A stretch of 64,000 nucleotides of DNA. Origin: Pseudomonas sp. PSB18. GTDB lineage: Bacteria > Pseudomonadota > Gammaproteobacteria > Pseudomonadales > Pseudomonadaceae. This document shows, piece by piece, positions 43,047 to 51,874 of this stretch (positions are counted from its first letter, which is position 1; each line of letters begins with the position of its first letter). The translations under genes and the position numbers were made by a program. The notes beneath the pieces are model-generated. The model had not been told where the DNA came from and searched no databases. It saw only the letters and a program-made list of their open reading frames with translations. The stretch covers positions 1-64,000 of the forward strand of contig NZ_NOIN01000007.1 in assembly GCF_014596565.1 (NCBI RefSeq), read 5' to 3'.

Positions 43047-43876
43047 CAGGCAGTTCCTCCATTGAGAGGCGTGGGTGACGGATCGGTCGATGCAGAGGCG
43101 ACGGAGCTCGGCGGGTGGATGAACAGGAGATCCTTCTCGCCATGGGGCCGGATTCTGTTGGTAATCACTTCGCCGGTTTCCAGTTGTTGCTTGACGCTGC
43201 GCAGCAGGTACAGCAAGGCTTTGTCCGAGAACTTGGAAATGGCCGCCGCCAAGGCATAGCCGGCAGCCCCGAAAGAGGGTTGGCAGGCGACAATGATCTT
43301 GATCTGCGTGCCCCGGCCCGTCGGCGCATCGCTGAAATGCATCTGGATATCGTGCTTGAACCGGGTGCCCGGTGCGGCCAACCAGTGCAACTTGCGGCCT
43401 TCCTTGGGTTCACTCTGTTCGAGATCACAGTGCAAGGTCTTGTCCCTCGGCCCATGGGCCACCCAACGGTAGGTACGTTCGCCGGTCTGCTCGATGGTAT
43501 CCACCCAGGGCACCAGGGCCCCCAGGTTGGCCGGGTTGCGGCAAAACGCGAAGACTTCCTCCCGGGGTTTGCCAATCGTGATGCTGCGGGAGATCACTTT
43601 GCTTGAATCCCAACCCCGATCCTGCTCGAAAGCCCGCTCGAACGGGCTGTGGGTCAGCGCTTGCTTGACCCTGCAGGAGCCTGAGTAAGCGCGCCAGGCC
43701 GCGCAAGCCCCCAGTAGAACTTGCGGCCAACCCCTGAAGCCGCCCTGGCGCAACCCATTGGCGATCAGCAGGGTCCCGGCCAGCAGCGACACCGCACGCT
43801 CCGGAGTACTGAGGTTGGGGCGTGACGGACCCGGCACCGCAGCCCGGCTCGCTACCAGTGGTGGACGTTCAGTCAT
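43046..43876 (-). CDS. Membrane-associated SRPBCC (polyketide cyclase-like) protein
   Basis: 276 residues. The N-terminal part (about 20-70: STPERAVSLLAGTLLIANGL and WPQVLLGACAAWRAYSGSC) resembles a DUF2892 hydrophobic module. A SRPBCC/START-like domain follows (SRSITIGKPREEVFAFCRNP, NLGALVPWVDTIEQTG). Such domains bind hydrophobic ligands; no enzyme activity can be assigned. The fusion and its coupling to an alcohol dehydrogenase recur in Pseudomonas as far as I remember, but the role is unknown. AAGGA lies eight bases before the ATG at 43876. Confidence 0.85.
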   Translation of the reverse strand: MTERPPLVASRAAVPGPSRPNLSTPERAVSLLAGTLLIANGLRQGGFRGWPQVLLGACAAWRAYSGSCRVKQALTHSPFERAFEQDRGWDSSKVISRSITIGKPREEVFAFCRNPANLGALVPWVDTIEQTGERTYRWVAHGPRDKTLHCDLEQSEPKEGRKLHWLAAPGTRFKHDIQMHFSDAPTGRGTQIKIIVACQPSFGAAGYALAAAISKFSDKALLYLLRSVKQQLETGEVITNRIRPHGEKDLLFIHPPSSVASASTDPSPTPLNGGTA

Positions 43877-44071
43877 GATGGTTTTCCTTATCAATCAGAA
43901 GGAGACATAGGGAATGAGCCGCCGGGAGCTGTGGTTGTTCCATCGACATCGCGGGTTTCCGATGAGGCGGTTCCCGCCGGGTTTGGTCGATGATCACTGC
44001 ACGGTGCGCGGCCTCGAGAACGAGAGGGGAAAGCCTGGTCCGCCGGACGATTTTTTTTTGAAATCAAGGGG

Positions 44072-44100
44072 TTGTCAGCTTTGGCAAATGAGTACATAAT
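44072..44100 (+). promoter_or_regulatory. Sigma-70 promoter of the tRNA-Cys/tRNA-Leu transcript
   Basis: TTGTCA (44072-44077), 17 bases, CATAAT (44095-44100), followed by a GC-rich discriminator TGCGCCC typical of stringently controlled stable RNA promoters. It lies about 125 bases before tRNA-Cys. Confidence 0.65.
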
Positions 44101-44227
44101 TGCGCCCATCGAACGCGTTGGGGCGTAAAAAATCTCAATGTTTTCAAGGGGATAGCGCTAAGTCAGCGATTTCTTCCGATCAGGTTGGTACACGGTTGAT
44201 GTGGTTTCATTGCATCAGGCGTTTTGA

Positions 44228-44301
44228 GGCCGAATAGCAAAATGGTTATGCAGTGGATTGCAAATCCACCTACGCCGGTTCGATTCCGACTTCGGCCTCC
44301 A
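44228..44301 (+). tRNA. tRNA-Cys (GCA)
   Basis: 74 nucleotides including CCA. Acceptor arms GGCCGAA/TTCGGCC, anticodon stem-loop TGGATTGCAAATCCA with anticodon GCA, T-arm GGTTCGATTCC. Confidence 0.96.
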
Positions 44302-44305
44302 CTAT

Positions 44306-44346
44306 AAAAAAGCTCTGTAGATCTATGATTTACAGAGCTTTTTTCT
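44306..44346 (+). terminator. Terminator-like hairpin between tRNA-Cys and tRNA-Leu
   Basis: AAAAAAGCTCTGTA pairs with TTACAGAGCTTTTTT around a loop of about ten bases. It can end the tRNA-Cys transcript, so tRNA-Leu may need its own promoter or read-through. Confidence 0.82.
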
Positions 44347-44496
44347 TTATGGAGCAAAGACGCTTTTTGTCATGAAAAGGACATGGGCAACCTTGCTTCG
44401 TCGGGGAGGGATGTATATATTTCGTCCCTCTGCTGCACCAGCCTCGACACTGACGGATCCTTGATCCGCCGCTCCATGGGGCTTGACCGCGCTACC

Positions 44497-44583
44497 GCCC
44501 GAATGGCGAAACTGGTAGACGCATGGGACTTAAAATCCCCCGCTCGTAAGGGCGTGCCGGTTCGATTCCGGCTTCGGGCACCA
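44497..44583 (+). tRNA. tRNA-Leu (TAA)
   Basis: 87 nucleotides including CCA, with the long variable arm of class II tRNAs. Acceptor arms GCCCGAA/TTCGGGC, anticodon TAA at 44531-44533 in GGGACTTAAAATCCC, T-arm GGTTCGATTCC. Confidence 0.96.
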
Positions 44584-44591
44584 TATAAAAC

Positions 44592-44630
44592 AAAGGGTTG
44601 CGTGAGATATCTCAGGCAACCCTTTTTTGT
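44592..44630 (+). terminator. Terminator after tRNA-Leu
   Basis: AAAGGGTTGC and GCAACCCTTTTTT form a ten-base stem with a T-run. Confidence 0.9.
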
Positions 44631-44664
44631 TTGCGCATCACTTTACCGAGCGGTGCGGAGGCTC

Positions 44665-45027
44665 TCATAACCGCCGCCTGAACGCCTCGAGTATCTGCCG
44701 CGTGCCTTTCTTCATCTGCAATCGCGCAATGGTGTCCAGCGGGTACCAGAGACAATCGCTGATTTCGTTCTGCGGCCTGGCCGCACCGATGTCGCTGACC
44801 GAAGCCTCGAATACATGATGCAGGGTGTCGCCATCGCTGATGCGCATCAGGTACAGCAGGTTATCGGCGCCCAATCCGGTTTCTTCTGCAAGTTCCCTGA
44901 GGGCGGCTTCGGCATGGCTTTCGCCGCGTTCGACGACGCCGCCAGGCAAGGTCCAACGGCTGTTGGGTTTGCGCACCAGCAAGATGTGGCGATTTTCCTC
45001 GCAGATGACGGTCGCTCGAATTTTCAT
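44665..45027 (-). CDS. Small NUDIX hydrolase
   Basis: 120 residues, a bare NUDIX domain with the complete box GGVVERGESHAEAALRELAE then ETGL. This MutT-like type hydrolyses nucleoside di- or triphosphates or related compounds; the substrate is not predictable. It is convergent with the tRNA genes. Confidence 0.88.
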   Translation of the reverse strand: MKIRATVICEENRHILLVRKPNSRWTLPGGVVERGESHAEAALRELAEETGLGADNLLYLMRISDGDTLHHVFEASVSDIGAARPQNEISDCLWYPLDTIARLQMKKGTRQILEAFRRRL

Positions 45028-45307
45028 GGGCGGTGCTTTTCAGTGACTGTCATTGAAATGAAATATAACTGAAATATTAGAGCCTTGTGTCATCGGCAAC
45101 GCTAGACGACGATTCTGGGCTCATACTTGTACGACCGCAGCGTAGCGGGAAAGACTGAACTTCATTTGCGCCTTGATTCATTGGCTGGCAGCGCTCCGTG
45201 AACTTGTACGCGTCGATGACCGGCCATCGCCAAAAATGAATCAGATCGGAAAAAAGGTATCCATGTTGGGTGGATGGCCGACCCCGGGCAGTGGGGAGAG
45301 AGGAAAG

Positions 45308-45493
45308 ATGACCACTGTTGAAGATTTCAAAGTCAAATCCCATGAGCTCCTGGTGGAGCTCGACACAGCGACATCGGACATGATGACGCTCATTTGTGCC
45401 CATCAGATGACAGGATCGGCTTGGGAGGAGGCCGTACGGCGCCAGCATGAAGCCTATGAGCGATGGGTCGCCTATCTGAACGAGCGCTCATAG
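45308..45493 (+). CDS. Small hypothetical protein
   Basis: 61 residues, helical and acidic: MTTVEDFKVKSHELLVELDT, HQMTGSAWEEAVRRQHEAY. No recognised domain. AGAGGAAAG precedes the ATG. The 280 bases before it hold no visible feature. A longer frame from 45173 has no Shine-Dalgarno and a Pro/Gly-rich extension, so I used the inner start. Confidence 0.6.
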   Translation: MTTVEDFKVKSHELLVELDTATSDMMTLICAHQMTGSAWEEAVRRQHEAYERWVAYLNERS

Positions 45494-45600
45494 CGCCCGA
45501 GGGCAGATTCTTTGAACGGTCCTGGAGTACCTGTGCCTAATCATTCGTGGCCTGGATCGCTCATTCGTGCAGGTCACGAGACCGACAAGAGGATTGGGCC

Positions 45601-45828
45601 ATGTCTGAATTAGCCAGTTATTTCTGGATCGCTGTCGCGGTGCTTCTGTTACTCGTGGATTTATGGGCAATCGTCAGCGTGTTTCGCAGTGACAAGTCCG
45701 CCGGGACCAAGGCGGGTTGGGCCTTATTGCTGATCATTCTGCCTGTGGTGGGGCTGATCATCTGGGGTGTGGCCGGGCCTCGTGGGATCAAGGAAGGCCC
45801 GTCTTCACCGGAGCACAGCAAGGGCTAA
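45601..45828 (+). CDS. PLDc_N domain-containing membrane protein
   Basis: 75 residues: two membrane helices (about 5-25 and 38-58) with the motif SDKSAGTKAGWALLLIILPV and GLIIWGVAGPRG, the PLDc_N signature also found at the N-terminus of cardiolipin synthases. It is a stand-alone inner-membrane module of unknown function. AGAGGA lies about seven bases before the ATG. The last four bases overlap the convergent neighbour. Confidence 0.85.
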   Translation: MSELASYFWIAVAVLLLLVDLWAIVSVFRSDKSAGTKAGWALLLIILPVVGLIIWGVAGPRGIKEGPSSPEHSKG

Positions 45829-46250
45829 CGGTTCTGCCAGCGACCGCCGGTGCTTTCACAGTCTTTTTGCGCCTGCTGCAACTGCTCGACGTCATAGTAG
45901 TACCAGGTGATCTGCGCATGATCGGGAATATTGACCGAGCCACCGCCGCTGTCTTTGCTGGTCGAGCGAGGATTCGCCAGGGTCTCCTGGGTGAGCCTGG
46001 CCTGGCAGGTTGCTACATACCCGTCGGCGCAGCGTTCGACCGGCGCCTTCTGGGTGCTGAGTGCGGTCTGGTTTTCGTTGCTGCATGACCAGCCGATGGC
46101 CCCATCCGGCATGCCTTTATATTCATAGCAGGCATGGGTTTCGACGGCTGGAAGCGACTGGCTCTGGGCCCGGGTGATGACATCGCAGCCCTGCGCCATG
46201 ACGGTGGCAGGGCTTGCACAGGCAATCAGCAACAAGATTCTGGCATTCAT
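45825..46250 (-). CDS. Secreted hypothetical protein
   Basis: 141 residues. A signal peptide is clear (MNARILLLIACASPATVMAQ) and the mature part holds six Cys, so it is a small disulfide-rich periplasmic or extracellular protein. No family recognised. AAGGAGAG precedes ATG 46250. Confidence 0.72.
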   Translation of the reverse strand: MNARILLLIACASPATVMAQGCDVITRAQSQSLPAVETHACYEYKGMPDGAIGWSCSNENQTALSTQKAPVERCADGYVATCQARLTQETLANPRSTSKDSGGGSVNIPDHAQITWYYYDVEQLQQAQKDCESTGGRWQNR

Positions 46251-46367
46251 GGTGGCTCTCCTTTTCGCGTTTTTCCGCACCTATCAATATCGAGGCGCAA
46301 AAGGATTGCGCGTTCCATCGGCGTTCCGGCCGGTAGAACTCAGGAGAAGCGTGGCTGACGCAAAGCG

Positions 46368-46598
46368 TTAGCGGAATTTCGGTAAGGGCCGTTCAATGGG
46401 CTTGAGGGATGAGAGTGCGTGCTGAATCGAGGGAACGTCCTTATCGATATCGTTCAGGCGATCCCGGATGCGCATGGCGGTTGGATGGCCGCCATTGTGG
46501 TCGACCCAGTCGGCGATTTCCTTGCAAGCCGCAGTCAGGCGACTCTGGCGCGATTCCAGCAAGGTGAGCAGGGTGGTGATGGACTCTTTTTCGGACAT
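46368..46598 (-). CDS. Small hypothetical protein
   Basis: 76 residues, cytosolic and helical: MSEKESITTLLTLLESRQSR, TAACKEIADWVDHNGGHPTA. The start is well supported, with GGAGG six bases before ATG 46598. A longer reading of the frame to 46910 lacks support. Function unknown. Confidence 0.7.
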   Translation of the reverse strand: MSEKESITTLLTLLESRQSRLTAACKEIADWVDHNGGHPTAMRIRDRLNDIDKDVPSIQHALSSLKPIERPLPKFR

Positions 46599-46750
46599 GT
46601 CACACCTCCATTCAGAGTTGATGAGGCAGCACGAAACCCGCCGCAGGCGGGTCGTACTGTCGTTTAAGCGTAGTTGAGTTATTGCTGGTTTGCCGGGGAA
46701 TCCGGCGCCCGGCAGGTAACCGGCGCGCCGAATGAATGAAGGTCTTTGAA

Positions 46751-47005
46751 TCAGCCAGACTCCTTGATCCAGCTGGGCGCAACGCTGGCTCGCCAACGCA
46801 CGTCGGTGATGCCGTATTTTTCCGCAAGGGGTTTGGTAACCCGCTTGACCTTCTCCCTGCCGAATTTGGGTATGCGCCCGACACCCGCATCGCAACTGGC
46901 CCAATGCCAAGCTTCGGAGTTATTCATCACTTCGGCTCGAATGATGAATGACTTGGGCTCGCCATGGAGCATGTAGTCGATGATGTAAAGCGATGGCCCG
47001 CCCAT
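46751..47005 (-). CDS. Small hypothetical protein (DUF6555-like)
   Basis: 84 residues: YIIDYMLHGEPKSFIIRAEV, NNSEAWHWASCDAGVGRIPK, EKYGITDVRW. I believe this is a Pseudomonas-specific family of unknown function (DUF6555 type), from memory. AGGGAGG five bases before the ATG supports the start. Confidence 0.72.
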   Translation of the reverse strand: MGGPSLYIIDYMLHGEPKSFIIRAEVMNNSEAWHWASCDAGVGRIPKFGREKVKRVTKPLAEKYGITDVRWRASVAPSWIKESG

Positions 47006-47240
47006 AAATCCTCCCTAATTAGTTCTATACGGATGGATGCGAAGGCGTTCGGAAAATTCAATCGGATTTCCAGACGGTCGAAATAGACCGGTCAGGCGCC
47101 AGATCCGGTCAATGACAAGCGAAACGAAGCAGCGCTCACTGCCAGGAACCAAACCCGGTTAACCTTCTCCAAGGTGGGCTTCAAACATCATGCGCCAGGG
47201 AGCGGAGGCGTAGCAGTGCGGTATTACATAAAGGCAGAAC

Positions 47241-48140
47241 ATGAAAAACATCGCCAGGGCGCTGGTCATTGCAGTCCTCGCCAGCGGTTTGTCGGGGTGC
47301 ATCGGGTCACCCATCGAATTGACTGCGCAAACCGAGCAACGCTTGCGTGAGCAGCCCCCGATCCGTTTCCTGCTGACGTTCGACGATGGGCCCAGCGCTT
47401 CGTCCTTCTGGAACCCGAGCCTTGACGTGTTGGATGCCCTTGCACGAAACCCGGTGCAACCCGGGATCAAGGCCGTGTTCTTTGTCCAGACCGGTGCCTC
47501 GCGCGCTGGCGACAGCGACATTGGCCGGTCGGTGATGCATCGTGAGCAAAATGAAGGTCACATACTGGGTTTTCATACGGCCACCCATTGGCATACCAAC
47601 CATCGCTCCCTGAGTCCCGAGGATCTGGAGCAGTCGCTCATCAAAGGAGGGGCCGACATAGCCGCCATTTCCGGTGCGACGCCAACCCTGGTCAGGCCAC
47701 CATTCTGGAGTTATGACCGGCGTACATTCGCGGCCTACCAGCGACATGGTATGCATGTGCTGCTCACCGACCTGAGCGCCAACGACGGCAAGGTCTGGGG
47801 CATTACCTTCAGTCCGCGACGGCGGATCAACCTGACTCGGCAGCTCTCCGAAGTGCGCGAGCGCATCGCTGCCGGGCAGTTGCCAGCAGTCGATGGCGTG
47901 ATTCCGGTGGTGGTGACGTTCCACGACCTCAATCGCTACACCGCTCGACACGCTCGGGAATACCTGCAGATTCTGCTCGACAGCGCCAGGGCCACGGGCG
48001 TAAGGACCGACACCAAGCCGTTCTATGACGATCGACAGGCGCTGGAGCGGGCGGCCATGGCGCGTACGGTCAAGGAAAGCGGCCAGCCGGTGCGTCTGCC
48101 CGGTCTGTGGGACTGGCTCTGGGACTCGGATTCGCACTGA
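47241..48140 (+). CDS. Polysaccharide deacetylase lipoprotein
   Basis: 299 residues. Signal peptide with lipobox LSGC (Cys20), then a NodB-homology domain: motif 1 LTFDDGP with Asp48/Asp49, motif 2 HTATH with metal ligands His112 and His116, motif 3 RPPFW at 152-156, and VVVTFHDLN near the end. It removes acetyl (or other acyl) groups from a cell-envelope or exopolysaccharide, using a metal ion, while tethered to the membrane. No polysaccharide synthesis genes lie nearby. AAGG lies about eight bases before the ATG. Confidence 0.9.
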   Translation: MKNIARALVIAVLASGLSGCIGSPIELTAQTEQRLREQPPIRFLLTFDDGPSASSFWNPSLDVLDALARNPVQPGIKAVFFVQTGASRAGDSDIGRSVMHREQNEGHILGFHTATHWHTNHRSLSPEDLEQSLIKGGADIAAISGATPTLVRPPFWSYDRRTFAAYQRHGMHVLLTDLSANDGKVWGITFSPRRRINLTRQLSEVRERIAAGQLPAVDGVIPVVVTFHDLNRYTARHAREYLQILLDSARATGVRTDTKPFYDDRQALERAAMARTVKESGQPVRLPGLWDWLWDSDSH

Positions 48141-48228
48141 TGGATGTTGCGACGTTCGGTCGGCACCACGGCGAAACTGAGTGTAAGGTAGGCGATGTAA
48201 CCCTTGGTCTATACCGGAGGAGGTGACG

Positions 48229-48420
48229 ATGAGTACCGCAATGCTGACGAAAATGCACATCAACGGTTATGACGTTCTCAGCGTGAACAGCGGCCCATGG
48301 AGGGTCTGTACCCAGGCCGACCGGTTGGGCTCCTTCGCTTCGCGTGAGGAAGCGCTGGCTTACGCCGCGGCGTTGCCGGCCAGGAGAAACCGTGAGGTGC
48401 GGGCGGCGAACGCCAAATAA
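48229..48420 (+). CDS. Small hypothetical protein (DUF2188-like)
   Basis: 63 residues: INGYDVLSVNSGPWRVCTQA, SFASREEALAYAAALPARRN. The pattern of a short beta hairpin plus a helix starting SxEEAL resembles DUF2188-type proteins. GGAGGAGG lies just before the ATG at 48229. Function unknown. Confidence 0.65.
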   Translation: MSTAMLTKMHINGYDVLSVNSGPWRVCTQADRLGSFASREEALAYAAALPARRNREVRAANAK

Positions 48421-48440
48421 CCGCGGCGGACGTTAACCTT

Positions 48441-48599
48441 GTGGGAGCGGGCTTGCTCGCGAAGTCGGCACACTCAGTCTCGATGCAAACTGACCCACCG
48501 CCATCGCGAGCAGGCTCGCTCCCACAGGTCTTGCTGGAAACCACAGCTTCTGTGATCACTCGGAACCCTTGTGGGAGCGAGCCTGCTCGCGATGGCGTC
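48441..48599. repeat. Cluster of three REP units
   Basis: Direct unit at 48441, inverted unit ending at 48525, direct unit at 48571, all of the GTGGGAGCGAGCCTGCTCG type, between a small gene and the convergent histidine kinase. Confidence 0.88.
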
Positions 48600-48628
48600 G
48601 GCGCGTCCACCAACGATGTTCGGCCTGC

Positions 48629-50422
48629 TCAGGGCTGCGCCAGTTCCAGCGGAATCTCCAACGTGAAGAGGGCGCCTTGACCAAGTCCATCGCTATGGAC
48701 ATGAAGGCGACCATTCATCTCGACCGCTGCCAAGGCGCAGCTGTGTAAACCGAACCCATGGCCGTCCTTGCGCGTGGTGAACCCGTGGTTGAAGATGCGG
48801 GCCAGATTATCGGGGGCGATGCCTTCACCTCGATCCTTGACGCTGAGGCATAACGTTGTCTGGTCGACGATCCGTATGCCCAGGGTCATCTCCCGTGGTT
48901 CGGAAACATGGGACATCGCAAATTTTGCATTACTGATCAGGTTGATCAGAACCAGCAGCAGCCTGTGTTTATCGCCCATGATCATAGGCGCATCCTGATA
49001 ATCCTTGATAACCGTGACGTGGTGCCGACTCAGGGCGCCCGAGTTCATGCGCAACGCGTCCTCGAACAAGTCACTGACATGGAGCGGCTCGATCAGCCGG
49101 GCTGCTCCGGCATAGGATTGTTGGGTGGTGACAATTTCCTTGATGTGGTCGACGCTCTTGGTCAATTGCGCCAGTTCATCGATCAGCCCCGCTTGCTCGG
49201 TGGCGATGGAATCGACCAATTCGTTGAAGTAGCGGGGAAGTAACTTGCCCTTTTCATCGAAGGTCATGAACTCGCCCAGGTCGTCGACGTGTTCATTCAT
49301 CATCTTGACCGCTTTTCCGAGCCCCAGTGTCTTGCTGTTCTTCAATTTACGGGTGACGAGCTCCGCGGAGATGTTCACGCTGTTCAGCACGTTTCCGACG
49401 TTGTGCAGTACGTTCGTGGCGATCTCGGCCATGCCCGCCATCCGTGCCGCATCCACGAGTTCGCGCTCGGCCTCTCTCAATTCGCGGGTGCGCTCCTCGA
49501 CCCGCTCTTCCAGCCGGTCGTTGGACGACTGCAACGCGTGGTTGATCAGGTTGATGACGGCGTAGCTGCGCACCAGGCGTACGGCCAGGTAGATCATCAA
49601 CAACGCCATGAGGGTGGCACAAACGGCTAGATAGATATGATATTGACGGTCTGTTGCGGCGGTCCGGCGCTGTGTTTCATTCAACAGTTCATTGATGTTG
49701 TCCAGCTCCTGGGCCACCGGAATGACGTTGATGCGGTCAAGCAGATCATTGACGATCGGCTGCTCCTCGATAATCGAGCGGACATGCTGCGTCAGCGTGA
49801 TAAAGGGCGGCTGAGCGGGGGCGGGCAACTGGTGGATGTAGTTTTCCAACTCGCTTAACTGACTCTCCAGTTCCCTGGCTTTGTCTGACGTGACATACGT
49901 GGCGTACTCCAGTGTCGTCAGTGCCAGTTCAAGGACATTGGAGGCTGCTGTCAGACGTTCCGGTGCACTGCCGATCTTCAACTCCTTGAGCAGTGCCTGA
50001 ATGTCGTCTTCGGCGGTTGGCAGCGCATCCAGGGCTGTACGCAAGTTTGCGTTGTGCTGTTCGAACTCTTCTACCAGCAGGGTCTTGTTCTTGATCGCAT
50101 CCACATAACCCTGGCGCCTGGAGTTCCAAAGCGCGGCCAAGGGGCCGGCGTTGTTGAGCCGTTCCAGTTGCTCCCACCGACTGCCTGCTTCCGCCGGTGG
50201 GGCCAGCGACAGGTTGTTATTGACGCCGATCTTTTTCCTCAGAATCTTGACGTTCCAGTTGGCGTCGGACTGCTTGAGTTGCCGGATGAAGTCGCGGGAC
50301 TCGAAGTAGGTCGTGGTGTCGTAGGTATAGGACTTGATCAGGAAGAATATCAAGGCCGAGAAAACGGCCAATGCAACGGCCAACAAGGCAGGCCACTTAT
50401 ATTTTTTGATAATCGTGGTCAC
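48629..50422 (-). CDS. Sensor histidine kinase with DAHL-type periplasmic domain
   Basis: 597 residues. Helix TM1 at 11-29, an all-helical periplasmic sensor of about 230 residues (30-262) that fits the DAHL (double all-helical ligand-binding) type, TM2 at about 263-284, a coiled coil, the phosphoacceptor His340 in NVLHNVGNVLNSVN, then an ATPase with N-box LLLVLINLISNAKFAM, G1 DRGEGIAP and G2 GHGFGLHSC. It autophosphorylates in response to an unknown ligand. No response-regulator gene is adjacent, so it is an orphan kinase here. Confidence 0.9.
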   Translation of the reverse strand: MTTIIKKYKWPALLAVALAVFSALIFFLIKSYTYDTTTYFESRDFIRQLKQSDANWNVKILRKKIGVNNNLSLAPPAEAGSRWEQLERLNNAGPLAALWNSRRQGYVDAIKNKTLLVEEFEQHNANLRTALDALPTAEDDIQALLKELKIGSAPERLTAASNVLELALTTLEYATYVTSDKARELESQLSELENYIHQLPAPAQPPFITLTQHVRSIIEEQPIVNDLLDRINVIPVAQELDNINELLNETQRRTAATDRQYHIYLAVCATLMALLMIYLAVRLVRSYAVINLINHALQSSNDRLEERVEERTRELREAERELVDAARMAGMAEIATNVLHNVGNVLNSVNISAELVTRKLKNSKTLGLGKAVKMMNEHVDDLGEFMTFDEKGKLLPRYFNELVDSIATEQAGLIDELAQLTKSVDHIKEIVTTQQSYAGAARLIEPLHVSDLFEDALRMNSGALSRHHVTVIKDYQDAPMIMGDKHRLLLVLINLISNAKFAMSHVSEPREMTLGIRIVDQTTLCLSVKDRGEGIAPDNLARIFNHGFTTRKDGHGFGLHSCALAAVEMNGRLHVHSDGLGQGALFTLEIPLELAQP

Positions 50423-50683
50423 GCTGTTCTCCTGTCCAGGGCGTTGATCGACGGAGTCGCTGGGCTCCCGAGTCGGGCAAGGTTTTCAGGGAATGGAACA
50501 ATGGGCTGAGGCTGTAGGGATCGGATTGGCTGGCGCGCCAGTCTTTTTTTGCCTGGGTACACGTTGAGCTCCCTGCTAACGGTCAACTGCGGGTTCGTCA
50601 CTCGGGCCAGTGTAGCGCTAACGGGAATAGGGTGATGTTTCTGCTGGGGAACTAGCGCGGCCAAGTCAGGCCGCGCCGCAGAA

Positions 50684-51538
50684 TTACTTGGTGTCAATGA
50701 AGGGCAGGGTGCCATTGGGCAGCACAGTGGTCGGCAATACACCGTTCCAGCGCTCGGCCTTGGTCAGTTCCACCAGGTTCTGGTTGCTGGCCAGGGCCTG
50801 GGCCCGAGCCTTGATCGCCTCGGCTTCTGCCTTGCCGCGCAACTCGGTGGCCAGTGCATCCGCCTTCGCCTGGGCGATCTGCGAGTCGGCTTCGGCCTGG
50901 GCCTGGGTCACGCGAATCTGTGCCTGGACCTGCTCGGTGGCGAGCTGTTGTTCGCGGGTCTTGACCTGGACTTCCGCCGCCATGCGCGCTTCGATCGCTT
51001 TCTCGTAGGCGTCACTGAAATCGATGTTTTCGACCTGGACGCTGTCGATGATCACGGGCCCGGTGATGGTGGACTTGATGGCACTGGAAATGTCGTTGAC
51101 CAGTTGGACGCGGTTCTGTACGGCGGCCACCGCGTTGAACCTGCCGAACACGTTTTCCACCTGGGTCGGCACCTGCCGGCTGATCATCCGGTCGCGGATA
51201 CCTTCGATATCCTTGAACTGGCTGTAGACCTTCGCCACGTCTGCCGGCGCAATGTGCCAGGACACGGACACCTTGAGCTGGGCGGACTGTTGATCCTTGC
51301 TGTAAGCCTGGAGGTCTTCGTAGGAAGTGACCTGGCTTTGTACGCTGATCAGGCGTACGGACTCGATGAAGGGTGTCTTGAACGACAAGCCCGGCTCCAC
51401 GACCCCGACCAGCGCGCCATTGCGCAGCAGCACGCCGCGTTCGGTTTCGTCGACCGTGTACCAACTGCCAAAAAATACGCAGAGCACGACGATGCCCATG
51501 ATTGCCGCAACGAGGGAGCCGATGGTTTTGCTGGTCAC
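50684..51538 (-). CDS. SPFH/prohibitin family protein
   Basis: 284 residues. A membrane anchor at about 7-26, an SPFH domain (SWYTVDETERGVLLRNGALV, EPGLSFKTPFIESV), then a long Ala/Gln/Glu-rich coiled coil (about 180-250). It forms rings on the inner membrane facing the periplasm, often affecting proteases or lipid domains. It is monocistronic; no NfeD partner is near. Confidence 0.9.
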   Translation of the reverse strand: MTSKTIGSLVAAIMGIVVLCVFFGSWYTVDETERGVLLRNGALVGVVEPGLSFKTPFIESVRLISVQSQVTSYEDLQAYSKDQQSAQLKVSVSWHIAPADVAKVYSQFKDIEGIRDRMISRQVPTQVENVFGRFNAVAAVQNRVQLVNDISSAIKSTITGPVIIDSVQVENIDFSDAYEKAIEARMAAEVQVKTREQQLATEQVQAQIRVTQAQAEADSQIAQAKADALATELRGKAEAEAIKARAQALASNQNLVELTKAERWNGVLPTTVLPNGTLPFIDTK

Positions 51539-51624
51539 TGTTCTTTCCTTTGAGTGGGGGCTGGGGGTTGCGATGTGCCGTATCCAGCACTGAAGTCGAC
51601 AGCTCTTTTCTGAACGCCAGACAC

Positions 51625-51652
51625 GAAAAAGCCCTGAATGATCAGGGCTTTA
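51625..51652 (-). terminator. Terminator of tRNA-Ser
   Basis: AAAGCCCTGA and TCAGGGCTTTTT pair on the minus strand just downstream of the tRNA. Confidence 0.87.
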
Positions 51653-51663
51653 ACGTACAAATA

Positions 51664-51751
51664 TGGCGGAGGCGATGGGATTCGAACTCATGGACCTGTT
51701 ACAGTCGACGGTTTTCAAGACCGTTGCCTTAAACCACTCGGCCACACCTCC
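51664..51751 (-). tRNA. tRNA-Ser (TGA)
   Basis: 88 nucleotides including CCA, class II. Acceptor GGAGGTG/CGCCTCC, anticodon TGA at 51715-51717 (complement) in CGGTCTTGAAAACCG, T-arm GTTCGAATCC. Confidence 0.95.
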
Positions 51752-51874
51752 GTATTGCGTTGCGGGCGCCATAATACCCGAATGAAACACACTGTCAAAC
51801 TCTCCACGTAGCTTGTTACAGGGCGTCTGTTATGATCCTTGCCACTGAATGTTTCAAACCGGAGGAGTGTCGCC

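Noticed and set aside
48441..48599. Spaced repeats that might be a CRISPR array
   Set aside because: The units are alternating-direction REP palindromes with unequal spacing, found all over the window; no cas genes.
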